From assembly GCA_025458045.1 (NCBI GenBank), contig JALOTE010000001.1, positions 1 through 64,000 of the forward strand: DNA of 64,000 nucleotides, read 5' to 3'. Origin of the DNA: Rhizobiaceae bacterium (GTDB lineage Bacteria > Pseudomonadota > Alphaproteobacteria > Rhizobiales > Rhizobiaceae). The position numbers and the translations under genes are program-made. Within the stretch, counting starts at the first letter, position 1, and the number at the start of each line of letters is the position of its first letter. Shown here one piece after another: positions 51,869 to 62,318 of this stretch. The notes below the pieces were generated by a model. The model did not search any database. It had not been told where the DNA came from and saw only the letters and a program-made list of their open reading frames with translations.

Positions 51869-53539
51869 TCACACCTGCACCACGAACACGGTGGCGATCG
51901 GCTTGCGGCCCCATTCACGGTCGGCAGCGGCCCGCACCGCGCGACGCACGGCCTCCTGCACCGCGTCAAGGTCGGCGCGCGCGCGCTTGCCCATCGACAG
52001 CACCGCTCCGCGGGCCGCTTTCGCCAGCATCACGTCGACATCCTCGCCGGCAAGGCTGCGCGGCAGGCCAAGCGACACGCATTCGACATCGTCAACAAGG
52101 TCGCCGCGATTATCGAGCAGCACGCTCACCGACACATGGCCGGAGAAGGACAGGCGGCGGCGGTCGGCAATTCCGGTCTCCTCCTCGTCGCCGATGACAG
52201 AACCGTCCTTGTAGATACGGCCATGCGGCACCTGATCGATCACGACCGGATTGTCCGTATCGAACACAAACATATCGCCATTGCGGACGCGCGCCACATG
52301 CGGCACGCCGCACTCGCGCGCCAGTTGCGCATGCGCTGAAAGATGCGCCGCCTCGCCATGAACAGGCACGGCAATCTGCGGTTTCAGCCAGGAGTAAAGC
52401 TGGCGCATCTCGCCGCGGCGCGGATGGCCGGACACATGCACCAGCGCATCGGAATCCTCGACAACGCGCACGCCCATGTCGATCAGCCCGTTCTTGATCG
52501 CGAGGATGGCCTTCTCATTGCCGGGGATGGTGCGGGATGAGAACACCACCGTGTCATCCGGGTTGAGCGTGATGTTGCGCATTTCACCGCGCGCCAGTTT
52601 GGCGAGTGCAGCGCGCGGCTCGCCCTGGCTGCCTGTGCAAAGGATGACCGAATTGCCGCGTGGAATGAGATTGTAATCCTCCTCGCCGAGAAACGGCGGG
52701 CATCCATCGAAATAGCCAAGCTCGCTTGCCACATCGATGACCCGCTTCAGCGAACGGCCCACCACGATGACGGAACGCCCGGCCTCCTGCGCAGCAAGCG
52801 CGACCGAACGGATGCGCCCCACATTGGACGAGAACGTGGTGACGGCGACACGGCCCGCTGCCTTGCGGATGACATCGGCCAAGCCTTTGGCAACCGCCTG
52901 CTCAGTCGGCGATTCGCCTTCGCGCAGCGCATTGGTCGAGTCACAGACGACCGCCAGCACGCCCTCCGCGCCGATCTGCCGCAAACGATTCTCATCCGTT
53001 TTCGGGGTGATCGCCGGGTCGTGATCGATCTTCCAGTCACCGGTGTGGAGCACGGTTCCGGCCTCAGTGCGAATGGCAAGCGCCATCGGTTCCGGGATGG
53101 AATGGGCCATCGAAATGGCTTCCAGTTCAAACGCGCCAATCGTGAAGCGTTCGCCCGCGCGATAAACCGTGACCGGCACATCCGGCGCGCCGCTTTCACC
53201 TTTTGCCTTGGACTCCAGCATGCCCGCGCCGAAGGGCGACATGTAGACCGGCAATTTCAACTGCGGCCAAAGCGCAAGGATCGCGCCATAGTGATCCTCA
53301 TGGGCATGGGTGACGACAAGCGCCTTGATGTGCGGCAGCACGGACAGGGCGAAACTGATGTCGGGCAGCACCAGGTCGGCGCCCGGCTGCTCGGGTCCAG
53401 GAAAGGACACGCCGCAATCCACCATGATCCATTCGCGCTTCTTGGCCGTGCCCCAGCCGTAGAGCGCCATGTTCATGCCGATTTCGCCGACGCCGCCGAG
53501 CGGCACGAAAACGAGTTCAGGTTTTGTGGTGTCAGCCAT
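51869..53539 (-). CDS. rnj: Ribonuclease J
   Basis: Metallo-beta-lactamase/beta-CASP RNase with 5'-3' exo- and endonuclease activity, acting in rRNA maturation and mRNA decay. 556 residues. Zinc-binding motif VTHAHEDHYGAI, further ligands in HTGDWKIDHD, the beta-CASP motifs ending VHVSGHPRRGEMRQ and IAVPVHGE, and the RNase J C-terminal domain. The ATG at 53539 is preferred over a TTG four codons upstream. Starts 13 bases after birA. Confidence 0.95.
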   Translation of the reverse strand: MADTTKPELVFVPLGGVGEIGMNMALYGWGTAKKREWIMVDCGVSFPGPEQPGADLVLPDISFALSVLPHIKALVVTHAHEDHYGAILALWPQLKLPVYMSPFGAGMLESKAKGESGAPDVPVTVYRAGERFTIGAFELEAISMAHSIPEPMALAIRTEAGTVLHTGDWKIDHDPAITPKTDENRLRQIGAEGVLAVVCDSTNALREGESPTEQAVAKGLADVIRKAAGRVAVTTFSSNVGRIRSVALAAQEAGRSVIVVGRSLKRVIDVASELGYFDGCPPFLGEEDYNLIPRGNSVILCTGSQGEPRAALAKLARGEMRNITLNPDDTVVFSSRTIPGNEKAILAIKNGLIDMGVRVVEDSDALVHVSGHPRRGEMRQLYSWLKPQIAVPVHGEAAHLSAHAQLARECGVPHVARVRNGDMFVFDTDNPVVIDQVPHGRIYKDGSVIGDEEETGIADRRRLSFSGHVSVSVLLDNRGDLVDDVECVSLGLPRSLAGEDVDVMLAKAARGAVLSMGKRARADLDAVQEAVRRAVRAAADREWGRKPIATVFVVQV

Positions 53540-53552
53540 CTCGCCTTGCAAT

Positions 53553-54359
53553 CTATGTCAAAAGGAACACATCGCCAGCGGCGATGCGCATCATGCCCGC
53601 GTCACGGGTCTCGAGCAGCAAATAGCCGTCCGCGTCGATATCCGCAAACAGCCCCTGCAAAGATCGGTCCGGCAGATTGACGCGGATGGGCTGGCCAAGA
53701 CCGGTCGCGACAGCGCGCCATGCTTGCGCGACATCGCGCGCGCCTGTTCCGTTGCCCCACGGCGCGAGCTTTCCCGCCAGCGACGAGGCCAATACCGGAA
53801 ACAGCGTCGCCGCTTCGAGATGCACTCCAGCTGCCGCCAAAGTCGTTGCAGGATAGGGCGTTCCGGCGGGAGCATGCCGCAGATTGATACCGCAGCCGAT
53901 CACGACGGCGCGTTTCGCTCCCGGTGCGGCTGCACCTTCCAGCAGGATGCCGGCGAGCTTGGCGTCACCCAGAAGCAAGTCGTTGGGCCATTTCAACGAC
54001 AGACGATGGGCCAGTTGCGGTGCGGCGCGCGCCACCGCCTCATGCACGGCAAGCCCCGCGACAAGCGGCAACGTTCCAAGCGCGGCAGGCGGAACATCCT
54101 CAAGGATTATGAGCGCGGAGGCATACAGGTTGCCGGGCTCCGACACCCAGACGCGGCCGCGCCGACCCCTGCCCTGCAATTGGCGCTGCGCCGTGATCCA
54201 CAGCTGGCCCGGGTCACCCGCGCGCGCCGCCGCCAGGGCAAGGTCATTTGTCGAACCGGCATCGCCAAGGGCCGCATGCCGCCAGCCCGCCAGATCAGGG
54301 ATAGCGCGAGCAACTCCAAGATATGTCAGGTCGGCGGACAGGTCGGCAACCAAATGCAA
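53553..54359 (-). CDS. birA: Biotin-protein ligase (no DNA-binding domain)
   Basis: Attaches biotin to acyl-CoA carboxylases. 268 residues, group I form lacking the N-terminal helix-turn-helix, so it is not a repressor. Motifs: STNDLA, QGRGRRGRVW (biotinyl-AMP loop), KWPNDLLLGDAKLAGILLE. No ATG precedes the conserved part; a TTG at 54359 or 54353 is the likely start, just after the nuoN stop. Coupled to nuoN as in many relatives. Confidence 0.9.
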   Translation of the reverse strand: MHLVADLSADLTYLGVARAIPDLAGWRHAALGDAGSTNDLALAAARAGDPGQLWITAQRQLQGRGRRGRVWVSEPGNLYASALIILEDVPPAALGTLPLVAGLAVHEAVARAAPQLAHRLSLKWPNDLLLGDAKLAGILLEGAAAPGAKRAVVIGCGINLRHAPAGTPYPATTLAAAGVHLEAATLFPVLASSLAGKLAPWGNGTGARDVAQAWRAVATGLGQPIRVNLPDRSLQGLFADIDADGYLLLETRDAGMMRIAAGDVFLLT

Positions 54360-54365
54360 GGCCGA

Positions 54366-55808
54366 TCAGAAAAAGGTCTTGGCGGCGGCCTCAGCGGCAG
54401 TCGAGACCGGGCCTGCGCCAACGATGAAGAACAGGACAAACAGCGAGGATGCGGCCAGCACAACCTTCAACTCACCGGCCACTGGTGCAAGCGGCGCGCC
54501 CTTCGGCTCGTCGAACCACATGATCTTGATGATGCGGATGTAGTAGAACGCGCCGACAACCGATGCCAGCACGCCGAGAATGGCAAGCGGGTAAAGCCCG
54601 GCCTCGATGGCGGCGAGGAACACATACCATTTGGCCATGAAGCCTGCGAGTGGCGGAATGCCGGCAAGTGAGAACATCAGGATGGTCAGGATGGTCGCCA
54701 TCAGCGGGTTGGTGGACGAAAGCCCGGCAAGGTCGGAAATCTCCTCCACCGGCCCATCGCGCGTGCGCATGGCAAGGATGAAGGCGAAGGTGCCAAGCGT
54801 CATCACCAGATAAATCAGCATGTAGAGGATGACGCCGCGCACACCCACCATGGATGCGGCCGCAAGCCCGACAAGCGCGTAGCCCATGTGCCCGATCGAC
54901 GAATAGGCCATCAGGCGCTTGATGTTCTTCTGGCCGATGGCGGCGAAAGCGCCAAGGCCCATGGACGCAATGGCGATGAAGATGATGATCTGGCGCCAGT
55001 CCGACGTGACCGGCTGGAAAGCCTCCATCACCACCCGGGTGACCAGCGCCATGGCCGCCATTTTGGGGGCGGCGGCGAAGAAGGCCGTCACCGGTGTCGG
55101 CGCACCCTCATACACATCGGGCGTCCACATGTGGAACGGCACCGCCGAGATTTTGAAGGCAAGGCCGGCCATCACGAAGACGAGGCCGACGAGCAAGCCA
55201 AGCGGACGCTCGCCCGAAGCCAGCACATTGGCAATTTCGACAAAGGAAATGTGGCCAGTGAAGCCATAGACCAGCGAAATGCCATACAGCAGCATGCCCG
55301 ACGACAAGGCGCCCAGCACGAAATATTTCAGGCCCGCTTCCGTTGCGCGCGTGGAATCCCGGTTGATCGCGGCCACCACGTAAAGCGCCAGCGATTGCAG
55401 TTCGAGGCCCATATAGAGCGCCAGCATGTCATTGGCCGACACCATCAGCATCATGCCGAGTGTGGCGAGCAGCACGAGCAGCGGGAACTCGAACTTGTCG
55501 AAGCGTTCCTCGCGGGCGAAGCCAACAGACATGGCAAGCGCGACCACCGACCCGGCCAATGTGAGCGCCTTCATGAAGCGGGCGAACGGGTCATTGACGA
55601 AGGCCGAGCCGAAAGCCTGACCGTCAACCGAAAAGAAAATGACAGCAGCAAGCGCCGCCAGCAGAACGGCGATTGTCAGGCCCGTCACGATGCGATTGGC
55701 GCTTTCGGCAGGCGAGAACACGCCGACCATCAGCAGCACGAGCGCGCTGACCGCGACGAAGAGTTCCGGAGCCAGCACGACCAGGCTTTGGGTGAAATCA
55801 ACCGGCAT
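54366..55808 (-). CDS. nuoN: NADH-quinone oxidoreductase subunit N
   Basis: Antiporter-like membrane subunit of respiratory complex I, 480 residues, about 14 helices. The proton-channel lysines and glutamate are in the conserved stretches ([15 protein letters not shown] with the key Glu; [20 protein letters not shown] with Lys; [18 protein letters not shown]). Last of the nuo genes, 29 bases after nuoM. Confidence 0.96.
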   Translation of the reverse strand: MPVDFTQSLVVLAPELFVAVSALVLLMVGVFSPAESANRIVTGLTIAVLLAALAAVIFFSVDGQAFGSAFVNDPFARFMKALTLAGSVVALAMSVGFAREERFDKFEFPLLVLLATLGMMLMVSANDMLALYMGLELQSLALYVVAAINRDSTRATEAGLKYFVLGALSSGMLLYGISLVYGFTGHISFVEIANVLASGERPLGLLVGLVFVMAGLAFKISAVPFHMWTPDVYEGAPTPVTAFFAAAPKMAAMALVTRVVMEAFQPVTSDWRQIIIFIAIASMGLGAFAAIGQKNIKRLMAYSSIGHMGYALVGLAAASMVGVRGVILYMLIYLVMTLGTFAFILAMRTRDGPVEEISDLAGLSSTNPLMATILTILMFSLAGIPPLAGFMAKWYVFLAAIEAGLYPLAILGVLASVVGAFYYIRIIKIMWFDEPKGAPLAPVAGELKVVLAASSLFVLFFIVGAGPVSTAAEAAAKTFF

Positions 55809-55837
55809 TGTTTAGGTCCGCCCGCTCATTGGCTCTG

Positions 55838-57355
55838 TCACTCACTGGCTGCGCTCTGGCTCGCCGCGGCTGCAGCATCAATCGACGCATTCACGCCGGT
55901 GACAAGGGCGTCGACCGATGCCTCCGTCACGTCGAGGATGGGCATCGGATAGACGCCGTAGAAGATTGTCAGGAACACCAGCGGCAGGATGATCGCACGC
56001 TCGCGCAATGTCAGGTCAGCCATGCCGCGCAGCGAATCCTTGACGAGGTCGCCGAACACGACGCGTCGGTACAGCCAAAGTGCATAGGCGGCCGACAGCA
56101 CGACGCCGGTCGTTGCAAACAGCGCCACCCATGTGTTGGCCTTGAATGCGCCCATCAGGGTCAGGAATTCGCCGACGAAACCGGATGTGCCGGGCAAGCC
56201 CACATTGGCCATGGTGAAGATGAGGAACACCACCGCATAGGCAGGCATTGTGTTGACGAGGCCGCCATAGGCCGAAATCTCGCGGGTGTGCATCCGGTCA
56301 TAGACGACGCCAACGCACAGGAACAAAGCGCCCGACACGAAACCGTGGCTGATCATCTGGAACACCGCGCCCTGCACGCCTTGCTGGTTCAGCGCGAAAA
56401 TGCCCATTGTCACGAAGCCCATATGGGCAACGGACGAGTAGGCGATCAGCTTCTTCATGTCCTCCTGCATCAGCGCCACCAGCGAGGTGTAGATGATGGC
56501 GATGACGGAGAGCGCGAAAACGAGCGGCGCGAAATCAGCAGACGCCAGCGGGAACATCGGCAGCGAGAACCGCAGGAAGCCGTAGCCGCCCATTTTCAGC
56601 AGGATGCCGGCAAGGATGACGGAGCCTGCGGTCGGCGCTTCAACGTGGGCGTCCGGCAGCCAGGTGTGCACCGGCCACATCGGCATCTTGACCGCGAAGG
56701 ACGCAAAGAAGGCAAGCCACAGCCAAGTCTGCATCTCGGCCGGGAAATCATGCGTCAGCAGCGTGCGGATGTCGGTGGTGCCCGCTTGCCAATACATCGC
56801 CATGATCGCGAGCAGCATCAGGACCGAGCCGAGCAGCGTGTAGAGGAAGAACTTGAACGAGGCATAAACGCGCCGTTTGCCGCCCCAGACGCCGATGATG
56901 ATGAACATCGGGATGAGGCCCGCCTCGAAGAACACGTAGAACAGGAAGATGTCGAGCGCGCAGAACACGCCGATCATCAGCGTTTCGAGCACGAGGAACG
57001 CGATCATGTATTCCTTCACGCGGTGCTCGATCGCCTCCCATGAGGCGAGGATGCAAATCGGCATGAGGAATGTGGTCAGGATGACGAAAGGCATGGAGAT
57101 GCCATCGACACCCATGTGGTAGCTGATGCCGCCGCCCAGCCAGTCGACCTTCTCGACAAACTGGAAATCCGGGTTTGCCTTGTCGAAGCCGATCCAGATC
57201 CACAGGGACAGGATGAAAACGAAGCTCGTCGTCAGCAGCGCCACATTGCGGATGTTGCGCCGCGCTGCCGCATCTTCGCCAGTGATGAACAGGATCAGCA
57301 GCGCGCCGACGAGCGGGGCGAATGTGATGGTTGAAAGAACGGGCCAGTCAGTCAT
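55838..57355 (-). CDS. nuoM: NADH-quinone oxidoreductase subunit M
   Basis: Antiporter-like proton-pumping subunit of complex I, 505 residues. Conserved features: [17 protein letters not shown] (channel Glu), [21 protein letters not shown] (Lys), [19 protein letters not shown]. It starts 3 bases after nuoL. Confidence 0.96.
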   Translation of the reverse strand: MTDWPVLSTITFAPLVGALLILFITGEDAAARRNIRNVALLTTSFVFILSLWIWIGFDKANPDFQFVEKVDWLGGGISYHMGVDGISMPFVILTTFLMPICILASWEAIEHRVKEYMIAFLVLETLMIGVFCALDIFLFYVFFEAGLIPMFIIIGVWGGKRRVYASFKFFLYTLLGSVLMLLAIMAMYWQAGTTDIRTLLTHDFPAEMQTWLWLAFFASFAVKMPMWPVHTWLPDAHVEAPTAGSVILAGILLKMGGYGFLRFSLPMFPLASADFAPLVFALSVIAIIYTSLVALMQEDMKKLIAYSSVAHMGFVTMGIFALNQQGVQGAVFQMISHGFVSGALFLCVGVVYDRMHTREISAYGGLVNTMPAYAVVFLIFTMANVGLPGTSGFVGEFLTLMGAFKANTWVALFATTGVVLSAAYALWLYRRVVFGDLVKDSLRGMADLTLRERAIILPLVFLTIFYGVYPMPILDVTEASVDALVTGVNASIDAAAAASQSAASE

Positions 57356-57358
57356 GGC

Positions 57359-59479
57359 TCAGAACGCGCCCCCGGCCAGCATCCATGTGACAAGCGCAGC
57401 GACGCCAAGCAGCATCGCAAACGCGTAATGATAGAGATAGCCCGTCTGCACGCGAACCACGCGCGCCGTCAGATCCTGCACGCGGGCGGCAATGCCGTCC
57501 GGCCCGAGACCGTCGATGACGCGGCCGTCGCCTTGCTTCCAGAGGAAATGGCCGAGCGCCTTGGCGGGACGCACGAACAGGAAATCATAGAGCTCGTCAA
57601 AGTACCATTTGTTGAGCAGGAACGCGTAGAGCCCGTATTGCGACTTGGCGATTTCGCCGGGCAACCAAGGCGAACGGACATACATCCACCATGCCAGCAC
57701 GAAACCGGTCGCCATCGCCGCAAAGGGCGAGAACTTCACCCATTTCGGAACCTCGTGGAACTCTTCGAGCACTGTGTTGTCCGGCAGCAGGAACAGCGCG
57801 CCCTTCCAGAAATGCTCGAAATCATGACCGTAGAAATACTCTTTGAAGGCCACGCCAGCAAACAGCGCGCCGAAAGCGAGCACGAACAGCGGGATGAGCA
57901 TGACGAGCGGACTCTCATGCACATGCTCCATCACGTCGGATGAAGCGCGCGGCTTGCCGTGGAACGTCATGAAGATCAGCCGCCACGAATAGAACGACGT
58001 CATCAGCGCTGCGACGACCAGCATGGCGAAGGCGAAACCCGCGGCCGGCGAATGTGTGACAGCAAAGGCCGACTCGATGATGGCGTCTTTCGAGAAGAAA
58101 CCGGCCGTGCCGATGACAGTGAGCGGCACACCGACGCCGGTCAAGGCGATGGTGCCGATGATCATCATCCAATAGGTCGTCGGGATCAGCTTGCGCAGGC
58201 CGCCCATGTTGCGCATGTCCTGTTCGCCCGACACGGCATGGATGACGGAACCCGCGCCGAGGAACAACAGCGCCTTGAAAAAGGCGTGCGTGAACAGGTG
58301 GAAGATGGCCGCGCCATAGGCGCCGATGCCGAGCGCGACAAACATGTAACCAAGCTGCGAACAGGTGGAATAGGCGATGACGCGCTTGATGTCGTTTTGG
58401 ACAAGGCCGACGGTCGCCGCAAAGAACGCCGTGACCGTGCCGATGATTGTCACGACGAGAAGCGCGTCATGCGACAACTCAAACAGCGGCGACATGCGGG
58501 CGACCAGGAACACGCCCGCCGTCACCATGGTCGCGGCATGGATCAGAGCCGACACCGGAGTCGGGCCTTCCATCGCGTCGGGCAGCCAGGTGTGCAGCGG
58601 CACCTGCGCGGATTTCCCCATCGCACCCATGAACAGGAGCAGGCAAATCATCGTCAGCGTGCCTTCGCGCGTCAACTCCAGCCAGAGGAATTGGAAATAG
58701 ACCTCGTCGGCGGCCCCGCCTGCGACAAAGCTCTGCGCATTGGCAAAGATCGTCTCGAAATTGACCGACCCAAACACGACAAACACGCCGAATATGCCAA
58801 GCGCGTAGCCGAAGTCGCCGACGCGGTTGACGATGAAGGCCTTCATGGATGCGGCGTTGGCCGACGGCTTCTTGAACCAGAACCCGATCAGCAAATAGGA
58901 GGCGAGGCCGACGCCCTCCCAGCCGAAAAACATCTGCACCAGATTGTCGGACGTCACCAGCATCAGCATCGCGAAGGTGAACAGCGACAGATAGGCGAAG
59001 AAGCGCGGCCGGTGCGGATCGTGACTCATGTAGCCGATGGAATAAAGATGGACGAGCGCCGACACCGTGTTGACGACCACGAACATCACGACCGTCAGCG
59101 TGTCGATGCGGAACGCCCATGACACGTCAAGCGCGCCGGACTTGATGAAGGGCAGAACCTCGATGGATTGCGCGCCGGAATGCGCGCCGTGGGCTTCACC
59201 GAAAACAACCTGCACGAACACGATCCAGGAGAGGACGGCGACGATCATCATCAAGCCGGTCGTGATGATCTCGGCGGCGCGCGAACCGGGCGCGGCGTGG
59301 TGATGCCCGTCATGGCCATGACCGTGCCCATTGTCGTCATGTCCGTTGGCGCCATGGCCATGGCCGTGATGGCCGTCATGATCCCCGCCGACGCTCGCAG
59401 GCATCTTGTGGGCCGAAAGAGCGATGAAGCCCGCGATGAGGAAGCCGATCAGCGGCAGGAAGACGATTGCGTGCACCAT
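57359..59479 (-). CDS. nuoL: NADH-quinone oxidoreductase subunit L with His-rich insert
   Basis: Largest antiporter-like subunit, distal in complex I, 706 residues, with the long lateral helix at the C-terminus. Conserved: [57 protein letters not shown]. Between helix 1 and helix 2 (residues about 33-62) there is an unusual insert with 12 His among Gly and Asp, where other NuoL proteins have a short loop. It would be a metal-binding-like loop on the membrane surface. Confidence 0.96.
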   Translation of the reverse strand: MVHAIVFLPLIGFLIAGFIALSAHKMPASVGGDHDGHHGHGHGANGHDDNGHGHGHDGHHHAAPGSRAAEIITTGLMMIVAVLSWIVFVQVVFGEAHGAHSGAQSIEVLPFIKSGALDVSWAFRIDTLTVVMFVVVNTVSALVHLYSIGYMSHDPHRPRFFAYLSLFTFAMLMLVTSDNLVQMFFGWEGVGLASYLLIGFWFKKPSANAASMKAFIVNRVGDFGYALGIFGVFVVFGSVNFETIFANAQSFVAGGAADEVYFQFLWLELTREGTLTMICLLLFMGAMGKSAQVPLHTWLPDAMEGPTPVSALIHAATMVTAGVFLVARMSPLFELSHDALLVVTIIGTVTAFFAATVGLVQNDIKRVIAYSTCSQLGYMFVALGIGAYGAAIFHLFTHAFFKALLFLGAGSVIHAVSGEQDMRNMGGLRKLIPTTYWMMIIGTIALTGVGVPLTVIGTAGFFSKDAIIESAFAVTHSPAAGFAFAMLVVAALMTSFYSWRLIFMTFHGKPRASSDVMEHVHESPLVMLIPLFVLAFGALFAGVAFKEYFYGHDFEHFWKGALFLLPDNTVLEEFHEVPKWVKFSPFAAMATGFVLAWWMYVRSPWLPGEIAKSQYGLYAFLLNKWYFDELYDFLFVRPAKALGHFLWKQGDGRVIDGLGPDGIAARVQDLTARVVRVQTGYLYHYAFAMLLGVAALVTWMLAGGAF
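59294..59383 (-). other. His/Gly/Asp-rich low-complexity segment in nuoL
   Basis: Codes for residues about 33-62 of NuoL: runs such as [10 protein letters not shown] and [11 protein letters not shown]. The DNA is a degenerate repeat of GGC-CAT codons, suggesting growth by slippage. Confidence 0.85.
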
Positions 59480-59484
59480 GACCG

Positions 59485-59796
59485 TCAGCCCCGCATCATG
59501 TTGACGTCTTCAACCGCGATGGAGCCGCGGTTGCGGTAGAAGACGACGAGGATGGCCAGACCGATGGCAGCTTCCGCAGCGGCCACTGTCAGGATGAAGA
59601 GGGCGAAAACCTGCCCGACAAGGTCATTCAAAGCGGCCGAAAAGGCGACGAAATTGATGTTCACCGCCAGCAGGATCAACTCCACCGACATCAGGATGAT
59701 GATGACGTTCTTGCGGTTGATGAAGATGCCGAACACGCCAAGCGTGAACAGGATGGCGGAAACCGTCAGGTAATGGGCGATGCCGACTTCAAGCAT
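59485..59796 (-). CDS. nuoK: NADH-quinone oxidoreductase subunit K
   Basis: Small membrane subunit of complex I, 103 residues, three helices. The conserved glutamates are in [12 protein letters not shown] and [13 protein letters not shown]. It lies between nuoJ (18-base gap) and nuoL (5-base gap). Confidence 0.96.
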   Translation of the reverse strand: MLEVGIAHYLTVSAILFTLGVFGIFINRKNVIIILMSVELILLAVNINFVAFSAALNDLVGQVFALFILTVAAAEAAIGLAILVVFYRNRGSIAVEDVNMMRG

Positions 59797-59814
59797 GGAT
59801 CCGACCTTCGCCTC

Positions 59815-60453
59815 TCAAATGCCTTGGCCTGAATTGACCTTGACCACCTCGATGGCGGTCTCGGGCGTGCGGGCGACCTGTTTGGACACATCCTGCCGCT
59901 GGATGCCCTCGCGGCGACGCAGCGTCAGCACGATCGCGCCAACCATCGCGACCAACAGCACGAGCCCTGCGATCTGGAAGAAAAACACGTAGGTCGTGTA
60001 GAGCACGTCGCCCAACGCCTGCGTGTTGGAACGCTCCGACACGGGCGGGATCGGCATGGTCGTGGACCCGGCCAATTCAGGCGCGAGCGCGTAGCCCGCA
60101 AGCACGATGATGAGTTCAGCGGCAAAAACCAGTCCGATCAGCGTGCCGACGGGCGCGTAGGACGCGATGCCCGCGCGCAGTTCCGCAAAATCGACATCGA
60201 GCAGCATCACGACAAACAGGAAAAGCACCGCAACCGCGCCGACATAGACGACGATCAGGATGAGAGCGAGAAACTCGGCACCGGTCAGCAGGAACAAGGC
60301 CGCCGCATTGACGAAGGCGAGGATGAGGAACAGGACCGAATGGACCGGGTTGCGGCCTGCGATCACCATGAACGCCGACCCGATCGCGATGGCCGCAAAC
60401 AGGTAGAAGAAGGCGGCCTGAATTCCGGTCAGAAGCATGGTCTCAAATGCCAT
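59815..60453 (-). CDS. nuoJ: NADH-quinone oxidoreductase subunit J
   Basis: Membrane subunit of complex I, 212 residues, five helices, with the conserved IVYVGAVAVLFLFVVMLLD stretch (pi-bulge helix TM3). The C-terminal 40 residues are polar. It is separated from nuoI by the largest gap of the operon (134 bases). Confidence 0.95.
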   Translation of the reverse strand: MAFETMLLTGIQAAFFYLFAAIAIGSAFMVIAGRNPVHSVLFLILAFVNAAALFLLTGAEFLALILIVVYVGAVAVLFLFVVMLLDVDFAELRAGIASYAPVGTLIGLVFAAELIIVLAGYALAPELAGSTTMPIPPVSERSNTQALGDVLYTTYVFFFQIAGLVLLVAMVGAIVLTLRRREGIQRQDVSKQVARTPETAIEVVKVNSGQGI

Positions 60454-60587
60454 TCCCCGCGCGCCGGGGAAGCCCCTCTTGTCGACCCCGCCCTGCTTTG
60501 CCGGGGGCGTTCGGTCGGCGGTTCATTAGACGAGGCACCCTGCCCCGTCCACCCTTCTTATGGCGCTGTTGCTGCGCCGCACACAGA
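60454..60587. other. Spacer between nuoI and nuoJ
   Basis: 134 bases, the only long gap in the nuo operon. It contains runs of G and C that can form imperfect hairpins (about 60478-60510) and stops in all frames on the operon strand; no gene or recognised repeat is supported. Confidence 0.5.
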
Positions 60588-61079
60588 TCAACGGTATCGC
60601 GCGTCCATGGCGATGTTGCGCGCGATCTCGCGCTCCCAGCGGTCGCCATTGGCCAGCAGCTTGTCCTTGTCATAGTAGAGTTCTTCGCGCGTTTCGGTCG
60701 CGAACTCGAAGTTCGGGCCTTCCACGATGGCATCCACCGGGCAGGCCTCCTGGCAGAAGCCGCAATAGATGCATTTCACCATGTCGATGTCGTAGCGGAC
60801 CGTGCGACGCGTGCCGTCATTGTTGCGCGGGCCGGCCTCGATGGTGATGGCCTGCGCCGGACAGATCGCCTCGCAAAGCTTGCAGGCGATGCAGCGCTCT
60901 TCCCCGTTCGGATAGCGGCGCAGCGCATGCTCGCCGCGGAATCGGGGCGACAGCGGGCCCTTCTCATGCGGGTAGTTGAGGGTCGCCTTCGGTGCGAAAA
61001 ACTGCTTCATCGCAACGCCGAACGCGACGACGAACTCCCACAGCAGCAGCGACTTGGCGGCTTGTGCAAACGCGCTCAT
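60588..61079 (-). CDS. nuoI: NADH-quinone oxidoreductase subunit I
   Basis: Peripheral-arm ferredoxin-like subunit with clusters N6a and N6b, 163 residues. Two 4Fe-4S motifs: [16 protein letters not shown] and [16 protein letters not shown]. The ATG overlaps the stop of the preceding 65-codon gene by 4 bases, and its ribosome binding site GGAGG lies inside that gene. Confidence 0.97.
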   Translation of the reverse strand: MSAFAQAAKSLLLWEFVVAFGVAMKQFFAPKATLNYPHEKGPLSPRFRGEHALRRYPNGEERCIACKLCEAICPAQAITIEAGPRNNDGTRRTVRYDIDMVKCIYCGFCQEACPVDAIVEGPNFEFATETREELYYDKDKLLANGDRWEREIARNIAMDARYR

Positions 61080-61273
61080 CCCGCACCTCCAAACATCATC
61101 GGGGCGACAAACCAGCCGACCACCGGAAAGATGGCAACATCAACCAGCCCCGCGATACGGAGCACTTTCTTCACGTCCGGGTTCGTCATCGCTTCCGCTA
61201 CCCGAACAATCGCGGCGTAAGCGATGAGCCCGATCAAGAGACCTACCAGCGCTCCGGCGACAGCCACGCTCAT
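61076..61273 (-). CDS. 65-residue membrane protein inside the nuo operon
   Basis: Predicted small inner-membrane protein with two helices (about 3-26, [19 protein letters not shown]; and about 40-60, [21 protein letters not shown]) joined by a polar loop [11 protein letters not shown]. No family is recognised. Its ATG overlaps the nuoH stop by one base and its stop overlaps the nuoI ATG by four, so it is translated with complex I genes. An accessory or assembly role in complex I is an inference from position only. Confidence 0.75.
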   Translation of the reverse strand: MSVAVAGALVGLLIGLIAYAAIVRVAEAMTNPDVKKVLRIAGLVDVAIFPVVGWFVAPMMFGGAG

Positions 61274-62313
61274 CAGGCGAGACCCGTGATCTTGAGGAAG
61301 GTCGCGACAACCACGACGGCCGCCAGAGAGATCGGCAGGAAGACCTTCCAGCCCAGACGCATCAACTGGTCATAGCGGTAGCGCGGCACGATGGCTTTCG
61401 CCATCGCCACCAGGAAGAACATGAAAAACACTTTCAACAGGAACCAGAACGGGCCGGGGATCCAGTTGAAGGGCGCGATGTCGAGCGGGGGCAGCCAGCC
61501 GCCGAGAAACAGCACGGTGCCCAGCGCGCAGAGCCCGATGATCGCGACATATTCGCCGAGCATGAACAGCATGTAGGGCGTGGACGAGTACTCGATCATG
61601 TGGCCGGCGACGAGTTCCGATTCGGCTTCCACCAAGTCGAACGGCGGACGATTGGTTTCCGCCAGCAGCGAGATGAAGAAAATCACGAACATCGGGAACA
61701 GCGGCACGATGTGCCAATCGAGGAACGAGCCCGGCAGGCCGAGCATGGTGCCAAGTCCCTCGCCTTGCGCCATCACAATGGCCGACAGGTTGAGCGAGCC
61801 GACCAGCAACAGGACCGTGATGATGACGAAGCCGATGGAAACCTCGTAGGACACCATCTGCGCCGCCGAACGCAGCGCGCCGAGGAACGGATACTTGGAG
61901 TTGGACGCCCAACCGGCCATGATCACGCCATAGACCTCCAGCGAGGCGACGGCGAAAATGAACAGGATGCCCACATTGATGTCGGCGACAACCCAGCCCT
62001 CGCTGACCGGGATCACCGCCCACGCAAACAAGGCCAGCGTCGCGGAGATCACGGGCGCAAGGATGAAAATGGTCTTGTTGGCGGAGGCCGGAATGATCGG
62101 CTCCTTCAGCATCATTTTCAAAAGATCGGCAAAGGATTGCAGCAGCCCCCACGGACCGACGACGTTCGGCCCGCGGCGCAACTGGACTGCGGCCCAGATC
62201 TTGCGGTCGGCATACAGGAAATAGGCTGTCACGATCAGCACCGCGACCAGCATTGCCAGCGACTGCGCCACGATGATGGCCGTCGGGATGAGATAGGTCG
62301 AAACGAAATCCAT
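61273..62313 (-). CDS. nuoH: NADH-quinone oxidoreductase subunit H
   Basis: Membrane subunit at the quinone-binding junction of complex I, 346 residues, eight helices. Conserved: [18 protein letters not shown], the acidic loop [22 protein letters not shown] near the quinone channel, and [19 protein letters not shown]. The ATG at 62313 is chosen since residues upstream in the frame are not conserved; it lies 5 bases after nuoG. Confidence 0.96.
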   Translation of the reverse strand: MDFVSTYLIPTAIIVAQSLAMLVAVLIVTAYFLYADRKIWAAVQLRRGPNVVGPWGLLQSFADLLKMMLKEPIIPASANKTIFILAPVISATLALFAWAVIPVSEGWVVADINVGILFIFAVASLEVYGVIMAGWASNSKYPFLGALRSAAQMVSYEVSIGFVIITVLLLVGSLNLSAIVMAQGEGLGTMLGLPGSFLDWHIVPLFPMFVIFFISLLAETNRPPFDLVEAESELVAGHMIEYSSTPYMLFMLGEYVAIIGLCALGTVLFLGGWLPPLDIAPFNWIPGPFWFLLKVFFMFFLVAMAKAIVPRYRYDQLMRLGWKVFLPISLAAVVVVATFLKITGLA

Positions 62314-62318
62314 CTGGC

